The position numbers and the translations under genes are program-made. A model generated the notes under the pieces. That model worked only from the letters and a program-made list of their open reading frames with translations, did no database searches and had not been told where the DNA came from. 64,000 nucleotides of DNA from JBGTIS01 sp041745535 (GTDB lineage: Bacteria > Bacteroidota > Bacteroidia > Cytophagales > Cyclobacteriaceae). Positions 26,699 to 36,056 of this stretch are shown here, piece after piece; positions within the stretch are counted from its first letter, which is position 1; the number at the start of each line of letters is the position of its first letter. The DNA is taken from assembly GCA_041745535.1 (NCBI GenBank), contig JBGTIS010000063.1, positions 14,293 to 78,292 of the forward strand, read 5' to 3'.

Positions 26699-27736
26699 AT
26701 GAAGGATGAACGCATTTGGAATCTGATTGGCCGGCAACTGGCAGGAGAAGCCGCTGATGAAGAACTTGCTGAAATTGACCAATGGTTGCGTGCGCAGCCT
26801 GAACACCCGCGGTTACATGCGTCCATTCGGGAGTTCTGGCAAAACAGGCAAAAAACTACCGGCAGTGATGCCAGTCGTGTGTGGCAGTCCCTTACACAAC
26901 AAATCAACGCGGAAACGCCTGAGGCAAGTAAAGTCAGCCTACCTGAAAAACCCAGACTTGCATGGTTTTTTAAAGTGGCAGCGACGGTTACGGTGCTGCT
27001 GCTGGCAGGTTGGCTCCTGTGGCAGTACGGCACCCAAACCCTGCTGAACCTCACCGCCACGGTACAGGAAAATACCCGGGGAAACCAATCGGAAATTATA
27101 CTGCCCGATGGCAGCAGGGTGTGGCTGAATGCCGAAAGTAAGCTGACCTATTACCCGAACTTTGGTGCCGGCAGCCGGACCGTTTATTTGTCTGGAGAAG
27201 CGTTTTTTGAGGTAGAAAAAAATCCGGACATCCCTTTTATCATTCATCTGGGCGCACACCGCATCCAGGTACTGGGTACCTCTTTCAATGTAAAATCTTA
27301 TGAGGATGAGGAAACGGTAGAAACTTCGGTAATTACGGGCAAAGTGATGTTTGTGAAGAAAGCAGAGCATGCCGGAAAAAATGATTCTGTGTATTACATC
27401 ACACCCAACCTGAAGCTGGCATTATTTAAAGATTCCGGCCAGGTGGAAACGATGCGGGTCGACAGCCGCGAAGATATGGCCTGGACTCAGGGTAAACTGG
27501 TTTTTAAAAACGAAAGCTGGGATCAGATTGCCCGCATACTGGAAAGAACCTACGATACGGCTATTACCTTTGAAGATCCTGCGCTGAAAAACTGCCGGTT
27601 AACGGCCACCTTTCAGAAGAAAACCCTGGAAGAAGTGCTGGAACTCATCGCCATGACCCAGGACTTCAGCTATGAGATACACCCGCGGGTGCTGATCAAA
27701 GGGAAAGGGTGTGTCGATGCGAAAGCGAATCAGTAA
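26699..27736 (+). CDS. FecR-type anti-sigma factor
   Basis: The 345-residue protein has a cytoplasmic N-terminal helical domain (WNLIGRQLAGEAADEELAEI), one membrane helix near residues 85-103 (VAATVTVLLLAGWLLWQYG), a periplasmic FecR domain (SEIILPDGSRVWLNAESKLT, then VLGTSFNVKSYEDEE) and a DUF4974-like C-terminal domain (LERTYDTAITFEDP) that contacts the STN domain of a TonB-dependent transporter. It is 75 bp after the sigma gene and 171 bp before susC. It should control the sigma factor in response to the transporter. Confidence 0.93.
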   Translation: MKDERIWNLIGRQLAGEAADEELAEIDQWLRAQPEHPRLHASIREFWQNRQKTTGSDASRVWQSLTQQINAETPEASKVSLPEKPRLAWFFKVAATVTVLLLAGWLLWQYGTQTLLNLTATVQENTRGNQSEIILPDGSRVWLNAESKLTYYPNFGAGSRTVYLSGEAFFEVEKNPDIPFIIHLGAHRIQVLGTSFNVKSYEDEETVETSVITGKVMFVKKAEHAGKNDSVYYITPNLKLALFKDSGQVETMRVDSREDMAWTQGKLVFKNESWDQIARILERTYDTAITFEDPALKNCRLTATFQKKTLEEVLELIAMTQDFSYEIHPRVLIKGKGCVDAKANQ

Positions 27737-27766
27737 GCCATTTATTATTCATTTAAATTAACAAAT

Positions 27767-27821
27767 ATGAAAAAAAATTTACACGCCCATTCTTACGGAT
27801 AATGTATCGCGTTTCGCGATA
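27767..27821 (+). other. Leader region of susC: 11-codon reading frame and 7-bp hairpin
   Basis: Within the 171-bp gap between fecR and susC, ATG 27767 opens a short frame (MKKNLHAHSYG, stop 27800-27802). It looks like a signal-peptide start cut short and may be a vestige of the original susC N-terminus or a leader peptide. It is followed directly by TATCGCG-TTT-CGCGATA (27805-27821), a perfect hairpin without a T tract. Confidence 0.4.
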
Positions 27822-27907
27822 ATAACCGATATACCTGCCAGGCTCCGCCCGCGATATATCACACTTAAAAAATAAAAATTAATCCCTACACCTAACCCTT
27901 CTAAATT

Positions 27908-30900
27908 ATGAATATTTATTCAGCATATGTACAGCAACAGAAAATGTATGCTTTGCTGCTGATGTGTTTATGTTTCATGAGTAGTTTTTATGAGCTAAAA
28001 GCACAAGCATTTCAGGCAAGTTTGTATCCTCGTCAAAATTACGCTAAAATCACCCTCCACGCCGAAAGCATCCGGGTGGGTGATGTATTGGAAGAATTAG
28101 AAAAAAAGTCCGGTTATGTATTCATTTACAGTCATAGTAGCGTCGATACCGACAGGCTTATTTCTGTAAACGCGAATAACCAAACCCTTGAGCAGATTTT
28201 AGATAGTATTCTGAAACCCATCAGGCTTCATTATAAGGTTACCGGTAACCAGATTATTTTGCAAAGCCAGCCTGCCTTGCGAAAATTACCATACGAAAAG
28301 CTCAAAAAAGAAGAACAAAAACGATTGAACAGCATTCCGGGCGACCTTCCCGCCGTAGCGGTATCGCAGACCTTTCAAACCCAGGTGCAGGCACTTACCA
28401 TAACGGGTACGGTAACTGATGAGAAAGGAGGCCCGCTTCCCGGTGTCAATATTTTGGTGCAGGGTACTACCAATGGTACCATCACCGATGTGGATGGGAA
28501 ATACCGCATCGCTGTACCGGATGAGGGAGCTGTGCTTGTTTTTTCTTATGTAGGCTACGAAAACCAGACCATTACGGTGAATAACAGCAGTGTGGTAGAC
28601 GTGGTAATGACGGAAGGTGCCATGCTCAACCAGGTAGTGGTAACCGCTTTAGGTATTGAGCAGGAAAAAAGAAAATTAGGCTACACCGTAACCGAACTAA
28701 AGGGAGAAGAACTGTCTCAATCTAATGAAATTAACCCCATCAATGCCCTGCAGGGAAAAGTTGCCGGTGTGCAAATTGACCAGGGTGGGGGCGGATTGTT
28801 TGGTACCTCCAAAATTCTGATTCGCGGCAACTCTACCCTCAGCAATAACAACCAGCCTATTTTTGTGGTGGATGGTGTGTTTATCGACAACGATATTTTC
28901 AGTGGTACCGGCCGTGACTTCGGCAACAACCTGAAGAACCTGAACATGGAAGATTTTGAGAGCGTTTCGGTACTGAAAGGTTCAGCGGCAGCAGCCCTTT
29001 ACGGGTCAAGGGCCATTAATGGTGTAATCCTGATTACCACCAAAAAAGGGAAAAAGAATTCCGGCATCGGGTTGTCGGTAACGCAGAACGTGAATGTGTT
29101 TCAACCTTACGCTGGTCCGGAATTTCAGAATGTATTTGGCGGCGGCACGGTAGGTGCTTTTTTTACCGACCGCCGGGATCCTAACTATCAGGCCGATCAG
29201 GCCTGGCGAACCAAAGTATTTCCTATAGATCCTATCAGCGGCAAGCCCTATATTGATCCGCAGATTTATCGTGAACTGGAAAACTGGGGGCCCCGCATGG
29301 AAGGGCAGGAAGTGATCAACTACGATGGCACGCCTACCCGTTACCTGCCGCAGCCCGATAACTTTATGGACGCGTTCCGCAATGGATATGGTTCCAACAC
29401 CAACGTAGCGCTGGATGGCGGTACCGACCGGTCTACTTTCCGTTTGTCGTATTCTCACAACAGCAGCCAGGGCGTGGTGGAAAATAATAAGCTGGACAAA
29501 AATGGTTTTAACCTGCGGGCTACCCATGAGCTTACTAAATTTTTGCAGGTAGATGCCAGTGTGGACTATACCACCTTTGAAGGCAAAAACCCCCCACGAT
29601 TGGGAGGATTGGATGCCTTTGCCTCCTATAACTTTGGCAAGCTGTACAGCTGGGTTTTGCCCCGTAACTACGACACCAAATACTGGATGAAGCGTGAAAA
29701 CTATATCAGCAGCCTGGGAGGCGCGCCCAATCCTGCCGATCCGGAAGAAACCAACAGAGCCCCGGAATCCCGGTTCTGGTTCTCCCTTTTCGAAAACAAT
29801 TATCTGCAGAACGAAGAATCGTTAAGAGGAAGATTAGCCCTGACCGCTACCGTAACCGATTGGGCGAAAGTTGTGGTGGAAGGCAACTTTTACAACAATT
29901 ATGTAAAGCAGGAAACCAAAGAACTGGGACAGGGCCGAGACTTTACCGGAGGTTTGTATGGCCTGGGTCATTCTACCCGTAAAAGTAACTTTATGAAAGC
30001 CATTTTTATGGTGAACAAAGCCTTTAACGAAACCTGGGAAGTCAATGGATATGTGGGAGCGGAAACGCAGCAATTCAGCCGTACGTACAACTATAGTGAA
30101 ACCAGAGGTGGCCTGCTGTATCCAGGTAATTTCTTCCTTTCCAATTCCGTGAACCCACAGTTTGCAGAGGGCGGGATCAGCGAACGGAAAACCATTAATT
30201 CCCTGTATTCCAGCATAGATGTTTCTTTCAAAGACCAGCTGTTTTTACTGGCCACCTGGCGGGGCGACTGGTCATCGGCACTAACTTATGCGGATGGTTC
30301 CGGCAACAACTTCTTCAACTATCCGGCAGTAAGTTTGTCGTGGATATTTACAGAAACTCTTGATGTGCCTACCTGGGTTACCTATGCCAAGTTAAGAGGC
30401 AACGTAGCCGCTTTGGGAAGAGATACCAATCCGTTTGTGCTGAATCCGGGCTTTAAATTCGATAGCTTTACCACCACCCGGGGTAGAGACCTTCCGCTAT
30501 CAACCTTTAGCAGCCGTCAGGTGCTGGAAGGAAACATCAAACCGGAAAGAAAATTAGCCACGGAAGTAGGTTTGGAAGCCCGCCTGTTTGACAACCGCAT
30601 CGGATTTGATCTGAGTCTGTACCAGGACAACACCAAAAACCAGATCATAGACATCTCCTCCCCAGTTGAATCAGGGGTGGAAAGTATTCTGATCAATGCC
30701 GGAAATATTCAGAACAAAGGGATTGAATTGTCCATTGACGGTACGCCCATAAACGGCACCAATTTTCAGTGGAACACCATGCTGACCTTCAGCAGAAACC
30801 GCAACCTTATTGTAGACCTGTACGAAGGCAGGGAAGAATTTAATCTGGGAGCCAATATTGGTGAGATCAGCACCTGGGCCGTGGTCGGCAAATCGTATGG

Positions 30901-31717
30901 CACATTGCGTTCTGCCATCCATGCCAAAATTTTCCAGGCCACCGATGGAGATGGCAATCCGGTAGCCAATCCGAATAACGGTTTGCCCGAACTAAGCTGG
31001 CGTGCCGATGCCCGTGCCGCTTTTCCGGCCCGTAGCAACGAACTTCGGGATGTAGGCGATATCAACGCCGATTTCCGTGCCGGCTGGAATAACACCTTTA
31101 ACTACAAGAACTTCTCATTGGGCTTCCTGCTGGATGCTAAAATAGGGGGCGACTTTGTAATGTTATCTTACCGGTATGGTACGCATACGGGCGTGTTGCC
31201 CCATACCCTGAAGGGGCGCGATGCGGAATATGGCGGTATTACCTGGACCAGTGCCTACGATGGACAATCTTATGACGATGGTGTAATTCCCGAGGGCGTA
31301 TTCGCACAGGGGCAAACCGTTACCCAACCCGACGGCTCTCAGGCTGAAGTAGGCGGCATGACCTATCAGGAAGCGTATGACGCCGGTTTGGTGGAACCTA
31401 CCCATGCGCCGCAGTTCTATTATCGATATGGCTCCTCCTCTACCGGTGTATCCGACTACTGGATCTTTAAGAGCAGCTGGGTATCGATGCGGGAACTGTC
31501 GCTGAGCTATCGCCTACCGCAGGCAGCTTTGGATAAGCTGAAACTCAAAGGACTGAGCATTAGTCTGGTGGGCAGAGATTTATTCTATCTGTACAATTCA
31601 CTGCCATTTAATTTTAACCCGGCTTCTAACAACTCCAACAACACGGCATTTTCCGGAGAGGAGGGTTTTCTGCCGATGACCCGTACCATGGGTGCTACTT
31701 TACGATTCCAGTTATAA
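27908..31717 (+). CDS. SusC/RagA TonB-dependent transporter with STN signalling domain
   Basis: The 1269-residue outer-membrane protein has an N-terminal signal, an STN (secretin/TonB N-terminus) domain at about residues 45-115 (VGDVLEELEKKSGYVFIYSH), a carboxypeptidase-D regulatory-like domain at about 165-235 (GTVTDEKGGPLPGVNILVQG), then plug (GKVAGVQIDQGGG, VLKGSAAAALYGSRAINGVI) and a 22-strand barrel ending in TMGATLRFQL. The STN domain should signal to the upstream FecR. It is paired with SusD 20 bp downstream. The substrate is unknown: no intact degradative enzyme follows, only broken genes. TonB, ExbB and ExbD are not in the window. Confidence 0.93.
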   Translation: MNIYSAYVQQQKMYALLLMCLCFMSSFYELKAQAFQASLYPRQNYAKITLHAESIRVGDVLEELEKKSGYVFIYSHSSVDTDRLISVNANNQTLEQILDSILKPIRLHYKVTGNQIILQSQPALRKLPYEKLKKEEQKRLNSIPGDLPAVAVSQTFQTQVQALTITGTVTDEKGGPLPGVNILVQGTTNGTITDVDGKYRIAVPDEGAVLVFSYVGYENQTITVNNSSVVDVVMTEGAMLNQVVVTALGIEQEKRKLGYTVTELKGEELSQSNEINPINALQGKVAGVQIDQGGGGLFGTSKILIRGNSTLSNNNQPIFVVDGVFIDNDIFSGTGRDFGNNLKNLNMEDFESVSVLKGSAAAALYGSRAINGVILITTKKGKKNSGIGLSVTQNVNVFQPYAGPEFQNVFGGGTVGAFFTDRRDPNYQADQAWRTKVFPIDPISGKPYIDPQIYRELENWGPRMEGQEVINYDGTPTRYLPQPDNFMDAFRNGYGSNTNVALDGGTDRSTFRLSYSHNSSQGVVENNKLDKNGFNLRATHELTKFLQVDASVDYTTFEGKNPPRLGGLDAFASYNFGKLYSWVLPRNYDTKYWMKRENYISSLGGAPNPADPEETNRAPESRFWFSLFENNYLQNEESLRGRLALTATVTDWAKVVVEGNFYNNYVKQETKELGQGRDFTGGLYGLGHSTRKSNFMKAIFMVNKAFNETWEVNGYVGAETQQFSRTYNYSETRGGLLYPGNFFLSNSVNPQFAEGGISERKTINSLYSSIDVSFKDQLFLLATWRGDWSSALTYADGSGNNFFNYPAVSLSWIFTETLDVPTWVTYAKLRGNVAALGRDTNPFVLNPGFKFDSFTTTRGRDLPLSTFSSRQVLEGNIKPERKLATEVGLEARLFDNRIGFDLSLYQDNTKNQIIDISSPVESGVESILINAGNIQNKGIELSIDGTPINGTNFQWNTMLTFSRNRNLIVDLYEGREEFNLGANIGEISTWAVVGKSYGTLRSAIHAKIFQATDGDGNPVANPNNGLPELSWRADARAAFPARSNELRDVGDINADFRAGWNNTFNYKNFSLGFLLDAKIGGDFVMLSYRYGTHTGVLPHTLKGRDAEYGGITWTSAYDGQSYDDGVIPEGVFAQGQTVTQPDGSQAEVGGMTYQEAYDAGLVEPTHAPQFYYRYGSSSTGVSDYWIFKSSWVSMRELSLSYRLPQAALDKLKLKGLSISLVGRDLFYLYNSLPFNFNPASNNSNNTAFSGEEGFLPMTRTMGATLRFQL

Positions 31718-31737
31718 TCCGCTAAATATAATCCGAT

Positions 31738-33405
31738 ATGAGATATATTAAACATCTATATAAAGCACTTTTGGCATCGCTGATTCTGATAGTCGGCTGT
31801 ACCAAAGATTTTGATGAAATCAATACCAATCCCAGCATCGTTACCGACCCCAATGTAGGGTACCTGTTTACCTATGCCGAAGATAAGCTGGTTACCTACC
31901 AGGGTACCGAATGGGTATGGGAATATATGGAACACCTGTTGCGCTATTCTCAGCACATTACGGCAGACCCTTATGAACTTTCCGGGAATGTAAATTCCAG
32001 ATATCCGGCGTTTTATCGGGAGATATTACCCAATCTGGTGGAAATACGAGAGGAAATAGACAAAAAAGAAGATGCTGCCCGCTACCAGAATATGAAGATG
32101 GTGACCTATGTGCTGCAAATTCTTCAGGCTATTAAAGTAAGCGATATGAATGGCGCGATTCCTTACCAGGAGGCAGGATTAGGCCGCTACGAAGGGGTTT
32201 TTAATCCGGTGTATAACAGTCAGGCCGAGTTATTTACCATCTGGCTGAACCAGTTGGACGAAGCCATTACAACCATTACCGCTAACGGATCAACCGACCA
32301 GGAAAATTTTGGTGAAGCCGATCTGTTTTTTCAGGGTGACTATACCAATTGGGTTAAACTGGCCAATACTTTGAAATTAAGAATCGCTGCCAGAATACAA
32401 AATCAGGATGCCAGTCAGGCCGCGCAAATCTTTCAGCAGGTAATGCAGGATGCGGTCGGGCCCATTGACAGCGACGTGGTGCAGATGGTATATAGCAATG
32501 ACAACTACTCGCCGTTTGGCACCGGTGGGGAAATCGATTATCGAAGTCGCCGTTTTGCTACCAGCACCATCGTAGACTTTATGAAAAGGGCTAACGATCC
32601 CCGGCTGCCAATTTATTTTCAGGCCAATGACCTGACCGGAAACTTCCGGGATTCCCTGGATTTTTATGGCGTTACATTGCCCGACTTTATCGACCCTGCT
32701 GATCCTTTGATTGAGTTTCAGGGTGGACCAGTGGACTGGAGTCTGACACCGGAAGTATCGACCTACTTCAATAATCCGATCGCTGTAGGTACCAACCGGT
32801 ATTTTCTGATCTCACCCATCAACCGTAGGTTCTTTTCGCCTAAGGTCGACAATGGTAATGGTATTTTCACCAACGTGATCGTATCATATGCGGAAACCTG
32901 TTTTTACATCGCTGAATTTATACAAAAGGGGTATGGCACCGGTTCGGCAGTAGAATGGTACAACCGGGGCATCGCGTCTTCTATCCGTACCATGAATATG
33001 ATTGCTCATGATGCCCAGTCTACCATAGCTTTTACTGATAACGGGGATTCCAGGATAGAAGCTTATCAGAATCATCCGGAGGTAATATTGAACGGAGTGA
33101 ACGATCTGGAACGGATTTACATTCAGCAGTACCTGCAATTTTACCGGCAGCCCAACGAAGCCTTTGTGTTTACCCGACGCACCGGTTATCCCACCTTCGA
33201 TTCTAATTACTATCCGCGACAAGCCTATTCTCAGGTAATTCCCCGCAGGTTCTGGCTGGACGATCCGGGAGAGGTAAACCGGCAAAACTGGGAGAATGCC
33301 ATGCAGGAGCAGGGTTTTACGCCCCGTTCACAGGATGTGGTAGACCTGAACGAAGAACGAATCTGGTACGACAAAGCCGCGCCTGATTTCGGCGAGGGTA
33401 ATTAA
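31738..33405 (+). CDS. SusD/RagB-like lipoprotein
   Basis: The 555-residue protein has a lipoprotein signal ending in LILIVGC (Cys about residue 21) and begins CTKDFDEINTNPSIVTDPN, typical of the SusD-like group. It is helical with tetratricopeptide-type repeats (FFQGDYTNWVKLANTLKLRI) and a late ILNGVNDLERIYIQQYLQFY. It is a surface-exposed lid that captures ligand for the SusC partner. A terminator-like hairpin follows, closing the sigma-fecR-susC-susD unit. Confidence 0.9.
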   Translation: MRYIKHLYKALLASLILIVGCTKDFDEINTNPSIVTDPNVGYLFTYAEDKLVTYQGTEWVWEYMEHLLRYSQHITADPYELSGNVNSRYPAFYREILPNLVEIREEIDKKEDAARYQNMKMVTYVLQILQAIKVSDMNGAIPYQEAGLGRYEGVFNPVYNSQAELFTIWLNQLDEAITTITANGSTDQENFGEADLFFQGDYTNWVKLANTLKLRIAARIQNQDASQAAQIFQQVMQDAVGPIDSDVVQMVYSNDNYSPFGTGGEIDYRSRRFATSTIVDFMKRANDPRLPIYFQANDLTGNFRDSLDFYGVTLPDFIDPADPLIEFQGGPVDWSLTPEVSTYFNNPIAVGTNRYFLISPINRRFFSPKVDNGNGIFTNVIVSYAETCFYIAEFIQKGYGTGSAVEWYNRGIASSIRTMNMIAHDAQSTIAFTDNGDSRIEAYQNHPEVILNGVNDLERIYIQQYLQFYRQPNEAFVFTRRTGYPTFDSNYYPRQAYSQVIPRRFWLDDPGEVNRQNWENAMQEQGFTPRSQDVVDLNEERIWYDKAAPDFGEGN

Positions 33406-33447
33406 TTCGCGAAGTCGGCCTGAATTACAGTAACGTTTTGGGTGAAG

Positions 33448-33491
33448 AAAGGATTGTTTTATTCATGATTGAATAGAGCAGTCCTTTTTTT
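33448..33491 (+). terminator. Rho-independent terminator after susD
   Basis: AAAGGATTG (33448-33456) pairs with CAGTCCTTT (33479-33487), allowing one G-U, and is followed by a run of T to 33491. Confidence 0.65.
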
Positions 33492-33502
33492 ATGCCGGGC
33501 CT

Positions 33503-33692
33503 TTTAAGCAGGTGAGCAAAAGTAATAAAGTACTCCTTGCCGCATTTATTGCGGCATCTCCCTATGGGTTTGCAGGGATACTGTTAGGAAGACCGCACGA
33601 AATGCATGAGACCTAGCGCGGCTACCGCCGGAATAACTCCGGTCGGCGCCCCGACGGTCGGCGCCCCGACGGGGAGAATGCCCTAAAACTAT
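33503..33692 (+). repeat. Dispersed intergenic repeat, copy A
   Basis: This 190-bp element shares with an inverted copy at 48462-48600 the left end TTTAAGCAGG-GAGCAAAAGT-AATAAAGTA, the core TCCTTGCCG, GGCATCTCC, CCGCCGGAATAA-TCCGG and the right end TAAAACTAT. Copy A contains an extra GC-rich tandem, GGTCGGCGCCCCGAC at 33641-33655 and 33656-33670. No reading frame or transposase is visible, so it is probably a non-autonomous element. It abuts the truncated TetR gene. Confidence 0.8.
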
Positions 33693-33694
33693 CC

Positions 33695-34216
33695 AGAAGG
33701 GCGCTTTATAATATGTTTAATGATAAGGAAGGTTTATTGACCGCTTGTCTGGATTTAAATTACCTGGAGGAAATTGAAGAGGGAAAAAAGGTATTTGAAA
33801 CGGCAGAAGACGTCCTCGATTGCTTTTTAAAAGCCGGACGGCAGGTCATGGAAAGGGAATTTACCCTAAATCCTAACTTTTATTACGATATTCTGCATTA
33901 CTATCCTGAACTCAGGGATAAAGCGATCAGAAACAATGAAAATTTTAACCGCAAAGGAACGGCGGAACTCATCGCCGAGGGCATACGCACCGGCTTGTTC
34001 GATACACATCTGGACCCAAAACTGGTAGCTGAAGTAATCATCCTGCTGTACGAAGGGTTATTGAAAGAAAATATAGATGAAAAGCTGGGATATACCAAAA
34101 CTGACCTGATCAACAAAGCCCTTTTCCCTTATCTGAAAGGTATTTGTACGCCATTGGGACTTGAAAAACTGATTGACCATACCCAACGCTATCAGCAGGA
34201 AAAAACAATTATTTAG
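33695..34216 (+). pseudogene. TetR-family regulator lacking its DNA-binding helices
   Basis: The frame enters at RRALYNMFNDKEGLLTACLD, which corresponds to the end of a TetR helix-turn-helix (the usual ...LYxxFxxKExLL). All sequence before the recognition helix, about 40 residues, is missing; instead the dispersed repeat ends at 33692. The rest, a ligand-binding C-terminal domain of ~165 residues, is open to 34216 from ATG 33713. Without the DNA-binding part it cannot work as a repressor. It lies 53 bp before the broken ThuA-PQQ gene and may once have regulated it. Confidence 0.8.
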
Positions 34217-34269
34217 CTTTCAATAGATAATACGCGGAATACAAGATATTTACACTTACTCTAACCCCT

Positions 34270-36056
34270 ATGAAAAAGAAAATACTCATACCCGGCCTGG
34301 TGATTGTGGCTGGTTTGCTGCTGTACTTTACCGTATTCTCAAGCAGTAAAAATGAAAGTAAAGTGCTGGTTTTTTCCAAAACAGCCGGCTTCCGGCACGA
34401 GTCGATTGAACCCGGTATTGAGGCTATCAAAAAGCTGGGCAGCCAGCATCATTTTAAAGTAGAAGCCACCGAAGATGCCAGTGTGTTCAACGAAAATTAT
34501 CTGAAAGATTTTCAGGTTATTATTTTCCTCAATACCACCGGCGACATTCTGGATCCTGTGCGGCAAAGTCAGGTAGAGCGCTTTATTCAGGCAGGCGGCG
34601 GTTTTGTAGGCATTCATGCCGCCGCCGATACCGAATATGCCTGGCCCTGGTACGGTAAACTGGTAGGCGCTTATTTCGACGGCCATCCGAACAATCCGAA
34701 TGTGCGGGAAGCTACTTTGCACATCACCAACCCAAACCACCTGGCCACCGATTCCCTGCCCGAAACCTGGACCAGGGCCGATGAATGGTACAACTACAAA
34801 GCCATCAATCCTGAAAATAATACACTCATTAATCTGGATGAATCTTCTTACGGAGGCGGCACCAATGGCGACAACCATCCGATGGCCTGGTACAAAGAAT
34901 ATGATGGCGGCCGGGCTTTCTATACCGGCCTGGGCCATACCAACGAATCTTATAACGACCCCTTGTACCTGAATCATCTTTTAGGCGGCATCCGGTATGC
35001 CATGGGTACCGGAAACCCGGTAGATTACAGCAAGGCGTACGCGGAAGTAGTGCCTGAGGAAAACCGCTTTACCAAAGTGGTGTTTACGCAAAACCTGAAC
35101 GAGCCGATGGAACTGGATTTCCTGGCAGCGAAAAAATCATTTTTATAGAACGAAAAGGAGTGGTTCATCTTTATGATATTGAAAAAAGCGAAGACAAAAC
35201 TATTGCGCAAATGGAAGTGTTTTCGGGACTGGAAGATGGGTTACTGGGTGTAGCGGTAGACCCCAACTACGCCGCCAATCACTGGGTGTACTTCTTCTAT
35301 TCTCCTAAAGGGGATAAAGCCGAACAGTATATATCCCGCTTTACCCTGGAAAACGACAGCCTGGATATGGCGTCTGAAAAGGTACTACTCGTCGTACCTA
35401 CCCAGCGTCAGGAATGTTGCCATTCGGCAGGTTCTCTGGAGTTTGGTCCAGGTGGTAATTTGTTTATTTCATTGGGCGATAACACCAATCCGCACGAGTC
35501 GGACGGTTTTGGTCCTATTGATGAGCGGGAAGGAAGAAGCCCCTGGGACGCGCAAAAATCCGCTGGCAACACCAACGACCTTAGGGGAAAAATTCTCAGG
35601 ATAAAGCCGGAAGACGATGGCTCTTACAGCATACCGGAAGGCAATCTGTTTGCCGATGCCGCACAGGGCCGGCCGGAAATTTATGTGATGGGCAATCGCA
35701 ATCCTTACCGCATCTCCATTGATTCCCGTACCGGGTACCTGTATTGGGGTGAGGTAGGGCCTGATGCCCGAAAAGACTCCCTGGCTCGCGGTCCGAAAGG
35801 ATATGATGAAGTGAATCAGGCCAAAACCGCGGGCAATTACGGCTGGCCCTATTTTGTAGGAAACAACAAAGCCTACTATAAGTATGATTTTGCCGCTGAA
35901 AAAGCTGGCGATGCGTTCGATCCGAAAAAGCCTGTCAACAATTCACCGAATAATACCGGTGCCAAAGAGTTACCCCCGGCGCGGGAAGCCATGGTGTATT
36001 ATCCTTATGACCAGTCTGAAGAATTTCCTTATCTGGGTACAGGTTCGCGCGATTAA
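34270..36056 (+). pseudogene. ThuA / PQQ-dependent sugar dehydrogenase fusion, frameshifted and truncated
   Basis: The first part (34270-35148) is a ThuA domain with signal anchor: VLVFSKTAGFRHESIEPGI, GGGFVGIHAAADTEYAWPWY and GRAFYTGLGHTNESYNDPLY. It ends with LDFLAAKKSFL and a stop, but from ~35125 another frame continues without a break as SEKIIFIERKGVVHLYDIEK, the start of a PQQ-type glucose/sorbosone dehydrogenase (GLLGVAVDPNYAANHWVYFF, then HSAGSLEFGPGGNLFISLGD and MGNRNPYRISID). One lost base near the CCT at 35118-35123 explains the shift. The dehydrogenase then stops at FPYLGTGSRD (36056), where relatives continue with further PQQ blades, usually followed by PKD and cytochrome c domains. 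Confidence 0.85.

Noticed and set aside
25997..33405. ECF sigma/FecR pair as regulator of the GH92 locus
   Set aside because: The SusC at 49.1 kb lacks an STN domain and has its own GntR-type operator; the sigma/FecR pair is followed by its own STN-bearing SusC.
33641..33674. GC-rich tandem GGTCGGCGCCCCGAC x2 considered as a CRISPR or attachment site
   Set aside because: Only two directly adjoining units without spacers, and they lie inside a dispersed repeat.
34270..36056. Reading ThuA and PQQ dehydrogenase as two separate genes
   Set aside because: The PQQ part has conserved residues upstream of its only possible ATG (SEKIIFIERKG), continuing directly from ThuA after a one-base shift; a single broken gene explains it better.
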